Shown here one piece after another: positions 8,609 through 17,745 of a stretch of DNA of 64,000 bases; position 1 is the stretch's first letter, and each line of letters begins with the position of its first letter. Under the pieces are notes generated by a model that saw only the letters and a list, made by a program, of their open reading frames with translations, was not told the origin of the DNA and ran no database searches. Location of the stretch: assembly GCF_900167575.1 (NCBI RefSeq), contig NZ_FUZP01000001.1, positions 1,550,001-1,614,000 on the forward strand. Reading direction: 5' to 3'. This DNA is from Okibacterium fritillariae (lineage in GTDB: Bacteria > Actinomycetota > Actinomycetes > Actinomycetales > Microbacteriaceae). The position numbers and the translations under genes were made by a program.

Positions 8609-11335
8609 TTAGCTCTCGCCGCCGGCGTTGCCGGAGGTGCCCGCGTTCACATCGTGCAGACGGTACTTCTCGATGGCTTGCGACGCGAGCGAGCGGTCGA
8701 CCTTGCCCTGCTTGGCGAGCAGCTCGAGCGTGCGCACGACCACCGACGGTCCGTCGATCTTGAAGAATCGACGGGCTGCGGCGCGCGTGTCCGAGAAGCC
8801 GAAGTTGTCGGCACCCAGGGTGGCGAAGTCGTTCGGCACGAACTGGCGGATCTGGTCGGGCACGGCGTGCGAGTAGTCGCTCACCGCGACGACCGGTCCC
8901 TCGGTGCCCTGCAGCTTCTGCGTGACGAACGGGATGCGCTCGTCCTCGTGCGGGTTGAGGAAGTTGTGCTCGTCGGCGGCGAGGCCTTCGCGACGCAGCT
9001 CGTTCCAGCTGGTAACGCTCCAGACATCCGCAGAGACGCCCCAGTCGTTGGCGAGCAGCTCCTGGGCTTCGAGGGCCCACGGCAGGGCGACACCGGACGC
9101 GAGGATCTGCGTCTTGATGCCGTCGTGCGCGGACTCGTTGACCTTGTAGATACCCTTCAACAGGCCTTCCACATCGAGGTTCTCGGGCTCTTTCGGCTGC
9201 ACGATGGGCTCGTTGTAGAGGGTGATGTAGTACATCACGTTGGGGTCTTCGTGGTGTCCGCCGTACATGCGGTCGAGGCCGGCGCGCAGGATGTGGCCGA
9301 TCTCGTAGCCGTAGGCCGGGTCGTAGGTGACGACGGCGGGGTTGGTCGCGGCGAGCAACGGCGAGTGGCCGTCGGCGTGCTGCAGGCCTTCGCCCGTGAG
9401 CGTCGTGCGACCGGCCGTGGCGCCCATGATGAACCCGCGGGCCATCTGGTCGCCGGCTGCCCAGAGGGCGTCGCCGGTGCGCTGGAAGCCGAACATCGAG
9501 TAGAAGACGTAGACCGGGATGAGCGGCTCGCCCTGCGTCGAGTAGGTCGTGCCGAGGGCCGTGAAGGCCGCGGATGCTCCGGCCTCGTTGATGCCCACGT
9601 GCACGAGCTGGCCCTGCGGGCTCTCCTTATAGGCGAGCAGCAGTTCGCGGTCGACCGACGTGTAGTGCTGGCCGTTCGGGTTGTAGATCTTCGACGTCGG
9701 GAAGAAGGCGTCGATACCGAACGTGCGGGCCTCGTCGGGGATGATCGGGACGACGCGGTTGCCGAACTGCTTGTCGCGCATCAGGTCTTTCAGCGTGCGC
9801 ACGAACGCCATGGTGGTGGCGATCTCTTGCGTGCCGGAGCCCTTCTTGGCGATGGCATAGGCCGAGTCGTCGGGCAGCGTGATGTCGGTGTACTTCGAGC
9901 GGCGCTCGGGAACGTATCCGCCCAGCGCCTTGCGGCGGTCGTGCAGGTACTGGATCGCCTCGTCGTCGTCCGCCGGCTTGAAGTACGGCGGCTGGTAGGG
10001 GTTCTCTTCGAGCTGCGCGTCGGTGATGGGGATGTGCATCGCGTCGCGGAACGTCTTGAGGTTGTCGAGCGTCATCTTCTTCATCTGGTGCGTCGCGTTG
10101 CGACCCTCGAAGTGCGGGCCGAGGCCGTAGCCCTTCACGGTGTGCGCCAGGATGACGGTCGGCTGACCCTTGTGCTCGGAGGCGGCCTTGAAGGCGGCGT
10201 AGACCTTGCGGTAATCGTGGCCACCGCGCTTGAGGTTCCAGATGTCGTCGTCGGAGTAGTCCTCGACGAGCTTCGCGGCGCGCTCGTCGCGGCCGAAGAA
10301 GTTCTCGCGGATGTACGCGCCCGACTCGGCCTTGTAGGTCTGGAAGTCGCCGTCGGGGGTGCTGTTCATGAGGTTGAGCAGCGCGCCCTCGGTGTCGTTC
10401 TCGAGCAGCGAGTCCCACTCGCGGCCCCAGATGACCTTGATAACGTTCCAGCCGGCACCGCGGAAGAAGCTCTCGAGCTCCTGGATGATCTTGCCGTTGC
10501 CGCGCACCGGTCCGTCGAGTCGCTGCAGGTTGCAGTTGATGACGAAGTTCAGGTTGTCGAGGCCCTCGTTGGCCGCGACCTGCAGCTGGCCGCGGGACTC
10601 GACCTCGTCCATTTCGCCGTCGCCGAGGAACGCCCACACCTGCTGGTCGGACGCATCCTTGATGCCGCGGTTGGTGAGGTAGCGGTTGGCCTGCGCCTGG
10701 TAGATCGCGTTGATCGGGCCGAGGCCCATCGACACGGTCGGGAACTGCCAGAACTCGGGCATGAGGCGCGGGTGCGGGTAGGACGACAGGCCGTTGGGGG
10801 CGTGCGACTTCTCTTGACGGAACCCGTCGAGCTGGTCGGTCGTGAGGCGGCCCTCGAGGAAGGCGCGTGCGTAGGTGCCGGGGGAGGCGTGACCCTGGAT
10901 GAAGATCTGGTCGCCGCCGCCCGCGTGGTCTTGCCCACGGAAGAAGTGGTTGAAGCCGACCTCATAGAGAGCGGCGGATGACGCGTACGTCGAGATGTGG
11001 CCGCCCACACCGATGCCGGGCCGCTGTGCCCGGTGCACCGTGATGGCCGCGTTCCAGCGGATCCATGCGCGGTAGCGGCGCTCGAGTTCTTCGTTACCCG
11101 GGAACTCGGGTTCGTTCTCGGAAGCGATGGTGTTGATGTAGTCCGTGGTCGGAACCATGGGCACACCGAGGTGCAGTTCGCGCGACCGCTTCAGCAAGCT
11201 GAGCATGATCTCGCGGGCACGCCCGCGGCCGTGGACCTCAACGAGTTGTTCGAGCGATTCGTTCCATTCCGAAGTTTCTTCGGGATCGATGTCGTTGTCG
11301 CTGACCGAATACGGGTCCTGGTTGTTTACAGTCAC
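8609..11335 (-). CDS. aceE: pyruvate dehydrogenase E1 component, homodimeric AceE type
   Basis: A 908-aa thiamine-diphosphate enzyme that decarboxylates pyruvate and passes the acetyl group to lipoyl-E2. The ThDP/Mg motif GDGEMDE...[18 protein letters not shown] is intact, and the length fits homodimeric AceE. In Actinobacteria AceE works with SucB-type E2 and Lpd, both encoded here at 33.4-36.4 kb, so the window holds most of a PDH complex. The start is GTG at 11333-11335 ([10 protein letters not shown]) behind AGAAAGG; upstream codons lack family similarity. It lies head to head with the peroxiredoxin gene and just upstream of fasR, as in M. tuberculosis. Confidence 0.95.
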   Translation of the reverse strand: MTVNNQDPYSVSDNDIDPEETSEWNESLEQLVEVHGRGRAREIMLSLLKRSRELHLGVPMVPTTDYINTIASENEPEFPGNEELERRYRAWIRWNAAITVHRAQRPGIGVGGHISTYASSAALYEVGFNHFFRGQDHAGGGDQIFIQGHASPGTYARAFLEGRLTTDQLDGFRQEKSHAPNGLSSYPHPRLMPEFWQFPTVSMGLGPINAIYQAQANRYLTNRGIKDASDQQVWAFLGDGEMDEVESRGQLQVAANEGLDNLNFVINCNLQRLDGPVRGNGKIIQELESFFRGAGWNVIKVIWGREWDSLLENDTEGALLNLMNSTPDGDFQTYKAESGAYIRENFFGRDERAAKLVEDYSDDDIWNLKRGGHDYRKVYAAFKAASEHKGQPTVILAHTVKGYGLGPHFEGRNATHQMKKMTLDNLKTFRDAMHIPITDAQLEENPYQPPYFKPADDDEAIQYLHDRRKALGGYVPERRSKYTDITLPDDSAYAIAKKGSGTQEIATTMAFVRTLKDLMRDKQFGNRVVPIIPDEARTFGIDAFFPTSKIYNPNGQHYTSVDRELLLAYKESPQGQLVHVGINEAGASAAFTALGTTYSTQGEPLIPVYVFYSMFGFQRTGDALWAAGDQMARGFIMGATAGRTTLTGEGLQHADGHSPLLAATNPAVVTYDPAYGYEIGHILRAGLDRMYGGHHEDPNVMYYITLYNEPIVQPKEPENLDVEGLLKGIYKVNESAHDGIKTQILASGVALPWALEAQELLANDWGVSADVWSVTSWNELRREGLAADEHNFLNPHEDERIPFVTQKLQGTEGPVVAVSDYSHAVPDQIRQFVPNDFATLGADNFGFSDTRAAARRFFKIDGPSVVVRTLELLAKQGKVDRSLASQAIEKYRLHDVNAGTSGNAGGES

Positions 11336-11531
11336 CGTCGACCTTTCTCTACGCGGCAGATCGTGCCTGATGGGCGGTGCGCACAGGAGTGGATAGCCGT
11401 GTTGTGGCCATCGGGCACCACACTCCAGCCTAGCCACTTCGGGCGGTTTCGGTGACCACGCGCACACCTGCACACGGGGATGCCGCGAGCCCCCGCATCC
11501 GAGTGGCGTTCAGGTTCTGTTCAGCCTTCGT

Positions 11532-11559
11532 TTGACACGCGCGAGGTGAAGAGTACGAT
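11532..11559 (+). promoter_or_regulatory. candidate sigma-A promoter of the peroxiredoxin gene
   Basis: TTGACA (11532-11537), a 16-nt spacer, and TACGAT (11554-11559), about 75 nt upstream of the peroxiredoxin start in the 299-nt divergent region. The -35 is a perfect consensus match. The aceE-proximal half of the region shows no equally clear promoter. Confidence 0.6.
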
Positions 11560-11634
11560 CGGCCTACGTTAGGCGCGCACACCCCTGCCGCATCGATGCC
11601 AGGCTCACGCGGCCTGAAAGGACACGTTTCACTC

Positions 11635-12105
11635 ATGGCTTTGGAGAACGACACACAGGCTCCGGACTTCGAGCTCGCCAACCAATACGGCGAACTGATC
11701 CGTCTGAGCGAGTTCCGGGGCAAGCGTCCTGTCGTTCTGGTCTTCTTCCCCCTCGCGTTCTCGGGCATCTGCACGGGTGAGCTGTGCGCCCTGCGCGACA
11801 ACATCGCCATGTTCCGCACCGAAGGTGTCGAGCTCATCGGCATCTCGGTCGATTCGAAGCACACATTGCGTGCCTGGGCCGAGCAAGAGGGGTATGACTT
11901 CAACCTACTGGCCGACTTCTGGCCGCACGGCCAGGTCGCCAAGGAGTACGGCGTGTTCCTCGACGTGAAGGGGCTCTCCAACCGGGCGACCTTCATCATC
12001 GATACGCAGGGCATCATCCGCGCCAGCTTCATCACGGCGCCCGGCGAAGCCCGTTCGTTGGCCGCCTATCGCGCGGCCCTCGAAGAGCTGCACCAGCCGG
12101 CATAG
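11635..12105 (+). CDS. AhpE-like peroxiredoxin
   Basis: A 156-aa thiol peroxidase of the AhpC/TSA fold that reduces hydrogen peroxide, organic hydroperoxides or peroxynitrite. The peroxidatic Cys46 lies in FPLAFSGICTGEL, almost identical to M. tuberculosis AhpE (one-Cys type). A further Cys at residue 52 region (ELCALRD) is near but no C-terminal resolving Cys is seen. The ATG at 11635 is used rather than an upstream in-frame one because the domain begins at MALENDTQAPDFEL. Position next to aceE matches ahpE (Rv2238c). Confidence 0.9.
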   Translation: MALENDTQAPDFELANQYGELIRLSEFRGKRPVVLVFFPLAFSGICTGELCALRDNIAMFRTEGVELIGISVDSKHTLRAWAEQEGYDFNLLADFWPHGQVAKEYGVFLDVKGLSNRATFIIDTQGIIRASFITAPGEARSLAAYRAALEELHQPA

Positions 12106-12114
12106 GTTTCCGGC

Positions 12115-12804
12115 TCAGCCGATGAGGCTGACGGCGCGCGCGATGACGAGCGCCAGGATGATGAACCCGGCAAGCGCCTCCAATCCCATGAGCAACTTCG
12201 CGCGATGCGATAGCGGCATGGTGTCGGTGGGAGAGAACGCCATCGAGTTCGACAGCGAGAAGTAGAGGTAGTCGACGAACGTCGGCACCCAGTCGGCCAC
12301 GGCGCTCGAGCGAGCGCGCACCTCGGTGATGGCGTCGTCGTCCTCATCCTGCGGAAAACGGAAGTCCGCCGGTTGCAATTTGTCGCGGGCCAGGCGGGTG
12401 CGGGCAACGGGCCCGCCACGGTCCAGCTCCCAGAACACGAGCGCGAAGGCGATCACATTCGTCAGCCACACCTGCAGCGCCGAGAGCAGCAGTGGTGGCC
12501 CGTCATGGGTTCCCTCGACGAGCAGTTTGATCAGCAGCACGAGCGTGATCTGGTTGGCGACCAGGATGAGGAGCGCCAGGCCGAGCGACAGCAGGCGCGA
12601 CAGGCGCGTCTCGCGATTCAGCCGATGCGGGTTCAGGATGAGAAGCGGGATGACGAGCAGCAGTCCGATGCCGACCACGACATAACGCTGAACGCTCAGC
12701 AGATCGTTGGGCAGGAACGTGTACAGCGCCAGGGCCGCGACCACGCCGATGATGGCGGGCCAGCGGTGCTCGGCCGGCACCTGCCGCGACGGGTGTTGTT
12801 CCAT
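12115..12804 (-). CDS. DUF1345 family membrane protein
   Basis: A 229-aa integral membrane protein with five or so hydrophobic helices (for example IIGVVAALALYTFL, YVVVGIGLLLVIPLLIL, LGLALLILVANQITLVLLIKLL). It carries the DUF1345 signature YLYFSLSNSMAFSPTDTMPLSHRAKLLM, which resembles the pore region of ion channels. Function is unknown. The ATG at 12804 (MEQHPSRQ) is preferred, though two earlier in-frame ATGs exist. It converges with the peroxiredoxin gene with 9 nt between stops and no visible terminator. Confidence 0.8.
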   Translation of the reverse strand: MEQHPSRQVPAEHRWPAIIGVVAALALYTFLPNDLLSVQRYVVVGIGLLLVIPLLILNPHRLNRETRLSRLLSLGLALLILVANQITLVLLIKLLVEGTHDGPPLLLSALQVWLTNVIAFALVFWELDRGGPVARTRLARDKLQPADFRFPQDEDDDAITEVRARSSAVADWVPTFVDYLYFSLSNSMAFSPTDTMPLSHRAKLLMGLEALAGFIILALVIARAVSLIG

Positions 12805-12854
12805 GAGGCCGAGTGTATGCCGTAACATGGGTGCCTGCCGCGTCACGCGGTGAG

Positions 12855-12927
12855 GGGCCTTTAGCTCAGCTGGTAGAGCGCCACGTTTACACCGTGGATG
12901 TCATCGGTTCGATCCCGGTAGGGCCCA
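12855..12927 (+). tRNA. tRNA-Val (anticodon UAC)
   Basis: A 73-nt cloverleaf. Acceptor GGGCCTT pairs with AGGGCCC (one G-U), D-stem GCTC/GAGC, anticodon stem CCACG/CGTGG around TTTACAC, and T-arm ATCGG-TTCGATC-CCGGT. The anticodon is TAC. The discriminator is A and the 3' CCA is not encoded (CCG follows). Confidence 0.95.
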
Positions 12928-12936
12928 CCGTATTTA

Positions 12937-12983
12937 TGGCCCGCCTTGCAGCCGGCGCGGTCGTGTTCCTGGCCCGCCTTGCA
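12937..12983 (+). repeat. two direct copies of a 14-bp word
   Basis: TGGCCCGCCTTGCA occurs at 12937-12950 and 12970-12983, a 33-nt period, just downstream of tRNA-Val. There is no recognised role. Confidence 0.7.
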
Positions 12984-13027
12984 CGCGGCGCTGATGACGG
13001 TGCCGTCGACCTGGCGGTTGCGGTGGC

Positions 13028-13840
13028 TCAGTGTTCCGCGTTGAGGCGGTCGCGCAGGAACTCTACGACCCGCTCCCGGGCACGGTAGGCGCTATTCTGC
13101 GGATGCTCGCGCACCTCGTTCGTGAGCACCGAATGCGCGCCGCGGGCGAAACCATCCGGGTTGCCCGTCGAGGAGTCGAGTTCGATGACCTCGAACGCGT
13201 CGCCCAGCCGGTCGGCGATCGTGGCGAACCGTGCGCGAGGAACGCTCGAGTCCTCACTGAACCGCAGGCCGATCGCGCACACCTCGCCCGCACTGGCACG
13301 CTCGGCGACGCGGTCGAATTCGCCGGGCGACATGGTCGGGTCCATCTGACGCGCGCGCCCGATCGGGAAGGGAGCGGCGGGCTGACTCAACACCGAGGCG
13401 GCGACCGAGTCGTCGACGGCGACGGCGAGCGCAAAACCTCCCGTGAAGCACATCCCGATCACGCCGACACCACGCCCGGGCGTGCGCGCAGCCAGATCGG
13501 AGGCAACCGCACGCAGGTAGTCGGTGATCGGTCGATGCGCCCCGGCGGCGAAGGCACGGAACTCGCTCGCGACGCACAACCGGGCAACGGTCTTGAGGAT
13601 GTACCCGGTCGACGCCGCGCGTCCCGGCTGCCCGAAGGGCGACGGCACGACGACCGTGAACCCCTGGGCCACGAGATGATCGGCGAGCCCCAGAACCTGG
13701 GGCGTGATGCCGGGGATCTCGGGGATCAGGACGACGCCCGGCCCGCTTCCCTTCTCGTAACAGTCATACGTGAACCCGCCACCCGTGAAGGGAGCTTTCG
13801 TCCATCCGTCGAGCGGTGCCGTGGGCGCAGTGTCGGTCAT
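13028..13840 (-). CDS. dienelactone hydrolase family protein
   Basis: A 270-aa alpha/beta hydrolase of the dienelactone hydrolase family. The Cys nucleophile is Cys131 in GVGVIGMCFTGG, the early acidic residue lies in LIPEIPG, and the late His in FARGAHSVL. It is cytosolic, with no signal peptide. Classical members open dienelactones in chlorocatechol breakdown, but no such pathway genes are nearby, so the substrate is open. It is divergent from the secreted-protein gene; the palindrome at 13917-13932 lies in their shared upstream region. Confidence 0.88.
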   Translation of the reverse strand: MTDTAPTAPLDGWTKAPFTGGGFTYDCYEKGSGPGVVLIPEIPGITPQVLGLADHLVAQGFTVVVPSPFGQPGRAASTGYILKTVARLCVASEFRAFAAGAHRPITDYLRAVASDLAARTPGRGVGVIGMCFTGGFALAVAVDDSVAASVLSQPAAPFPIGRARQMDPTMSPGEFDRVAERASAGEVCAIGLRFSEDSSVPRARFATIADRLGDAFEVIELDSSTGNPDGFARGAHSVLTNEVREHPQNSAYRARERVVEFLRDRLNAEH

Positions 13841-13916
13841 AGCCCCAACCTACGACCGGATGGCCGTCATCCGACCCTTTCCCAGGCGACTCTTTCCTAC
13901 ACGCCCGATTCCACCA

Positions 13917-13932
13917 TTAGTCGATCGACTAA
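13917..13932. promoter_or_regulatory. perfect 16-bp palindrome, candidate operator
   Basis: TTAGTCGATCGACTAA is perfectly self-complementary. It lies 77 nt from the start of the dienelactone hydrolase gene and 87 nt from that of the secreted-protein gene. Its form fits a TetR-type operator, but no TetR gene is adjacent, so the binding protein would be encoded elsewhere. Confidence 0.5.
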
Positions 13933-14018
13933 CACTCGGATGAGCTCCTTCCGCCCGTCCCTCGGCCGCGCCAATCTGAAGACACCACACAGAAGCGAAA
14001 CGCGGAAGGAACCTCATC

Positions 14019-14762
14019 ATGACGAATGTCCAGAGCACCCCGACCAAGACCCGCACCCGTCGTTCGATCGGCATCGCCTCGGCGGCGCTGTCGGCCGGCA
14101 TCCTCGGCGCCGTAATGGGCGTCACCCCGGCGAACGCCGCCGACGCCCCCGGCTTCTCGGGCGAAGAGCTGCAGCAGCTGTGCAGCGGAGAAACGATTTC
14201 GAAGGATGGTGGCGTCTTCCGTTCCGCCAACTGCACGTACAAGCCGAGCGGTGACGTGCAGCAGTTCATGCGCTGGAAGTCCGTCCCCGACACGAAGGTT
14301 TCGGCCTGCGACGGCCAGAGCAATCAGACGAAGCGCCTGCAGATGCAGACCGTGACGTTCTCGCAGTCCTGGACGGTCGGTGGCAGCGCCGGCCTCGACA
14401 TCAAGGACATCTTCAGCATCGGCGTCGAGAGCAGCTACACCGAGACATCCACCACGGCGACCGCCAACACCGACGAGATCGTCGCGAACTCGGGCCAGAC
14501 GAACTTCGCCACCCTGGGAGAGCCGTTCGTGCGCGAGGCGGGCCCCATCGAAGTGGTCGTCGAGCGCGAGAACCGTATCGGCCTCACCACCGGCCAGGTC
14601 GTCTCGGTGTGGGAGGACGCCGGCACGCAGAGCCTGAACGATGTGCAGCGTGACGTTCCCGACCCGACGCGCATGGGCGAGTCCGGCCGCGGCGAGGCTC
14701 CCTGCGGCGAGACCAACCGCGTCCCCGAAGACCCGAACCAGTGGTACGACTACTTCGGATAG
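14019..14762 (+). CDS. secreted protein of unknown function, possibly beta-pore-forming-like
   Basis: A 247-aa protein with a Sec signal peptide: basic start (TKTRTRRS), hydrophobic core (IASAALSAGILGAVMGV) and a cleavage site after TPANA at about residue 40. The mature part has four Cys (in QQLCSG, SANCTY, VSACDG, APCGET), suited to disulfides outside the cell. Between them lies a long Ser/Thr-rich stretch of alternating polar and apolar residues (QTVTFSQSWTVGGSAG...FSIGVESSYTETSTT), reminiscent of the insertion strands of aerolysin/ETX-MTX2-type proteins. That likeness is my inference. No family is recognised with certainty. The ATG follows AGGAACC. Confidence 0.75.
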   Translation: MTNVQSTPTKTRTRRSIGIASAALSAGILGAVMGVTPANAADAPGFSGEELQQLCSGETISKDGGVFRSANCTYKPSGDVQQFMRWKSVPDTKVSACDGQSNQTKRLQMQTVTFSQSWTVGGSAGLDIKDIFSIGVESSYTETSTTATANTDEIVANSGQTNFATLGEPFVREAGPIEVVVERENRIGLTTGQVVSVWEDAGTQSLNDVQRDVPDPTRMGESGRGEAPCGETNRVPEDPNQWYDYFG

Positions 14763-14777
14763 TCGTCGCGTGACGAA

Positions 14778-14812
14778 AGGCCCCGCTCACCGCTCGTCGG
14801 TGGGCGGGGCCT
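14778..14812. terminator. hairpin terminator between the secreted-protein and luxR-type genes
   Basis: AGGCCCCGCTCACCG and CGGTGGGCGGGGCCT form a 15-bp stem with one mismatch around CTCGT. It lies between convergent genes. Confidence 0.8.
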
Positions 14813-14840
14813 CTGTCGTGTCGGCCCGGTCAGACCGCGG

Positions 14841-15983
14841 TCACGACGCCTCTGCGGCGTCGGTTGTGTCGGGTGCCGCTGGTGGCACCGTCGAGTTTAG
14901 GTCGGGCGTCGCTGGTGGCGCCGTCGAGTTCGTGCCGGGCGCCGCTGGTGGCACCGTCGAGCTTGTGTCGATGACCGGCGCTGCCGACGGCCCCGCGGAC
15001 GGGGGCGCGGGCGGCAACACGGCGAGCTTCGAACGATGGGTCTGACGCGGCGCACGGGCGACCAGGGCGCCGCGAACGAAGGCGACGGCGACGAGGGCTG
15101 TGCGGTTGGGCGCGCGCCAGTTCCGCATGAGCCGCGACAGATGCCAGGCCACGGTCTGGCGGCTGAACCGCGTACTCCGCGCGATCTCTTCGTTCGACAG
15201 CCCATAGGCGGCGAGCGTGAGCATGTCCGCTTCGTCGGCCGTCAGCGCATCGGATGCCGCAGCCAGCTCGACATCCGACAGCCCCACATCTGCGAGCGCG
15301 GCGTCCGTGAGCGCTTGGTCAGCCGGAAGTTCACGGGCTTGCCGAGTATCGGGGTCGGAATGCGTGCTCGTCGGCACTGCATTCTGCAGGCCGACCGTTT
15401 GCGCACCCGCGCTCCCCGCCCGGTCCTTCAATGAGCTCGGACCGAACGGGTTCCCTCCGAGCTCAACCGAATCGCGCGCGGTGTTACCCCCTGCGCCACC
15501 CGCAAGGTCCGATGCATCCGCCGCGTCGAGATGCGCGCGATGAGCGGCCCAGCTCTCGGCCCAACACGAGCCGAGCTCATAAGCCACGTGGGAGGCGCGG
15601 GCCATCGCGATCACCGTCTGAGCGCGACTGGCGCTCCGCGTGTGCCGGATGACGACCGAGAACACTTTCAGTGCCGGGAACGCCCCGCGCAGCACGACCG
15701 AGAAGTTCACGCCGGGCCCGACGGCAGCGCGGGCGGCCACGTGCCGCAGCCGCACCAGACAGGATTCGGGCACGGGTGTTCCCTGCTCGACGGCCACGAG
15801 GGCCGGCAGAAGCACGATCGGAACGATCTCGCGGTAGCGCTCATGCAGCCACTCCCGGTCGCCGAGCGGAACCTCGTCGAGCGGGGGCGCAACCAGCAGC
15901 CGCGCGAAGTCGGGCGCCCGCTCGGGCAGGCCCAGCTGCAGCGCCTGGCCCGGCCGCATGAGTTCCATCGTCGGTGCCTTCAT
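14841..15983 (-). CDS. LuxR-type helix-turn-helix regulator with Pro/Ala repeat tail
   Basis: A 380-aa protein. The LuxR/GerE DNA-binding domain is at about residues 235-300: LTADEADMLTLAAYGLSNEEIARSTRFSRQTVAWHLSRLMRN. The N-terminal 170 residues have no recognised sensor domain. The tail after about residue 315 is low-complexity, including three copies of an 11-residue Ser-Thr-Val-Pro-Pro-Ala-Ala-Pro-type unit encoded by a 33-bp tandem repeat. It has no receiver domain, so it is not a classical response regulator. The ATG at 15983 follows GCGGGA. Target genes are unknown; the secreted-protein gene is next to it. Confidence 0.78.
   Translation of the reverse strand: MKAPTMELMRPGQALQLGLPERAPDFARLLVAPPLDEVPLGDREWLHERYREIVPIVLLPALVAVEQGTPVPESCLVRLRHVAARAAVGPGVNFSVVLRGAFPALKVFSVVIRHTRSASRAQTVIAMARASHVAYELGSCWAESWAAHRAHLDAADASDLAGGAGGNTARDSVELGGNPFGPSSLKDRAGSAGAQTVGLQNAVPTSTHSDPDTRQARELPADQALTDAALADVGLSDVELAAASDALTADEADMLTLAAYGLSNEEIARSTRFSRQTVAWHLSRLMRNWRAPNRTALVAVAFVRGALVARAPRQTHRSKLAVLPPAPPSAGPSAAPVIDTSSTVPPAAPGTNSTAPPATPDLNSTVPPAAPDTTDAAEAS
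14871..14969 (-). repeat. 33-bp tandem repeat, three copies, inside the LuxR-type gene
   Basis: Three consecutive 33-bp units begin at 14871, 14904 and 14937, each containing GCTGGTGGC-CCGTCGAG. They encode the 11-residue repeats of the C-terminal tail. The unit is a multiple of three, so copy-number change would keep frame. Confidence 0.85.
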
Positions 15984-16121
15984 TCCCGCACGTCCCCCTC
16001 GCCGTCGGTTCTATCGTCGCATCCATGGGTGGGGTCCGGCATAATCTCCCGACCGTTGACAGCGACACCTCGATCATCTACGCCTGTCGAGCACCGTGCC
16101 GCCCGGCCTAGGCTGGTTGCC

Positions 16122-16970
16122 ATGACTACCACCCTGCGCACCGTGACCGACGTGGTCGAAAAGCTCTGGCCGATCGACGGACAAGAGTCGTGGGATGCCT
16201 CGGGCCTCGTCGCCGGCGCGTCCGACCAGCCCGTCTCCACCATCCTGCTCGCGGTCGACGCGGTCGCCGAGACGGTGGACGAAGCCATCGAGCGCGGCGC
16301 CGGGGTGTTGCTGACGCATCATCCGCTGCTCTTGCGCGGTGTCACCACGATCGCGTCCTCTACCTACAAGGGCGCGCTGCTGCAGAAGCTCATCAAGAAC
16401 GACTGCGCCCTGCTCGCCGCCCACACCAATGCGGATGTCGTGGCCGACGGCACCTCGGCCGTGCTCGCCCGGCACCTCGGCCTCGCCGACGTCACACCCA
16501 TCGTCGTCTCGAAGGAGCAGCCCCTCCGCGACGCCGACCCCGAAGCGCCTCTCGCCGGCATCGGCCGGGTCGGCTCCCTGCCGCAACCCGTGCGCCTCGG
16601 CGACCTCGCCCGGGCCCTCGGCACGATCCTGCCCGCCACGGCCACGGGCGTGCGCGTCGCGGGGGAGTTCGACCGCCTGGTGCAGCGCGTGGCACTCTGC
16701 GGGGGCGCCGGCGACTCGCTGACCGGGGAGGCAGAGGTGCAGGCATCCGATGTCTACATCACGAGCGATCTGCGACACCATCCGGCGTCCGAATTCGTCG
16801 AGCAGGCGCGACTGGGCGACGGCCCCGCCCTCATCGACACGTCCCACTGGGCATCCGAATGGCTCTGGTTGGATGTCGCGGCCGAACACCTGCGCCGCGA
16901 ACTGCCGGGCGTCGAGGTGCTCGTGAGCGAGATTCGCACCGATCCGTGGGACTTTGTCGTCACGCAATGA
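16122..16970 (+). CDS. Nif3-like dinuclear metal centre protein (YbgI/DUF34)
   Basis: A 282-aa member of the Nif3/YbgI family, toroidal hexamers with a two-metal site. Metal-ligand motifs are seen: THHPLL (His-His), AAHTNAD (His/Asp), and the C-terminal DTSHWASEW containing the late His and Glu. Molecular function is still debated for the family (GTP cyclohydrolase-like or other hydrolase activities are proposed). The ATG at 16122 begins at MTTTLRTVTDVVEKLWP. It is followed by the zinc-ribbon and RNase H genes, the same trio as Rv2230c-Rv2228c. Confidence 0.92.
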   Translation: MTTTLRTVTDVVEKLWPIDGQESWDASGLVAGASDQPVSTILLAVDAVAETVDEAIERGAGVLLTHHPLLLRGVTTIASSTYKGALLQKLIKNDCALLAAHTNADVVADGTSAVLARHLGLADVTPIVVSKEQPLRDADPEAPLAGIGRVGSLPQPVRLGDLARALGTILPATATGVRVAGEFDRLVQRVALCGGAGDSLTGEAEVQASDVYITSDLRHHPASEFVEQARLGDGPALIDTSHWASEWLWLDVAAEHLRRELPGVEVLVSEIRTDPWDFVVTQ

Positions 16971-17007
16971 GCCAAGATAGAGGTATCGCTACAACGTTGG
17001 GATCAGT

Positions 17008-17745
17008 GTGAAAGCCAGTCTTGCCGAGCAGAAGCAATTGCTCTCGCTCCAGGCCGTCGATACGACGGTCGCTCAGTTGAACCACCGCACCAAGAATCTG
17101 CCGCAGAACGCGGAGATCGCGCAGCTGCGCACGCAGCTCGACGCCCTGCGCGGTCGACTCGCCACCGAGACCGGAACGCTCGACGACACGCGCGCCGAAC
17201 TCTCGCGGCTCGAGAGCGATGTGCAGCTGGTCGAGGCCCGCGTCGCGCGCAACACCGAGCGCCTGCAGCAGACCGCCTCGGCGAAAGACGTGCAGGCGTT
17301 CGAGCAGGAGCTCGAGTCGCTGAAGCGTCGCCGCGACAACCTCGAAGAGATGGAACTCGTGGTCATGGAGCGTGCCGAGACCGACGAGGCCGTCGTGAAC
17401 GCGACCCGGGCCGACGAGGCCGAGCTCACCGCTCGCATCCAGACCCTCGAGGCCGAGCGCGAGGCCGCTCTCGACCGCCTGAGTGGCGAGCTGGGCACCG
17501 CAACGGGCGAGCGCAACGCCGTGGCCGAGAAGGTCACGCCCGAGCTGCTCGCGCTCTATGAGAAGCTGCGTGCGCGCGGCGGTTTCGGCGCGGCGCTCTT
17601 CCGCGCGGGCACCTGCGGGGCCTGCAACATCACGTTCACGGGCAACGACCTGCAGTCGCTGCGCGCTCAAGAGATCGACGCCGTCGTGCAGTGCCCCGAA
17701 TGCAACGCCATCGTCGTGCGCACCGAAGAGTCGGGTCTCTGGTGA
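17008..17745 (+). CDS. coiled-coil zinc-ribbon protein (C4-type zinc ribbon family)
   Basis: A 245-aa protein with a long coiled coil (about residues 10-185, Glu/Arg/Leu-rich heptads) and a C-terminal four-Cys zinc ribbon, GTCGACN...VVQCPECNAIVV. It belongs to the family of M. tuberculosis Rv2229c, often annotated as a putative nucleic-acid-binding protein; no firm function is known. The GTG start at 17008 follows TTGGGATCA. Its TGA stop overlaps the GTG start of the RNase H-like gene, indicating coupled translation. Confidence 0.9.
   Translation: MKASLAEQKQLLSLQAVDTTVAQLNHRTKNLPQNAEIAQLRTQLDALRGRLATETGTLDDTRAELSRLESDVQLVEARVARNTERLQQTASAKDVQAFEQELESLKRRRDNLEEMELVVMERAETDEAVVNATRADEAELTARIQTLEAEREAALDRLSGELGTATGERNAVAEKVTPELLALYEKLRARGGFGAALFRAGTCGACNITFTGNDLQSLRAQEIDAVVQCPECNAIVVRTEESGLW

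Noticed and set aside
7628-10981. Open frame of 1117 codons on the plus strand
   Set aside because: It is antisense to fasR and aceE, whose proteins are unmistakable. Long antisense frames are expected in high-GC DNA; its translation is Val/Arg/Gly-rich without domains.
12855-16000. tRNA-Val as an integration site for a genomic island
   Set aside because: No integrase, no repeated tRNA 3' end and no composition change is seen downstream; the variable genes there have normal codon use.
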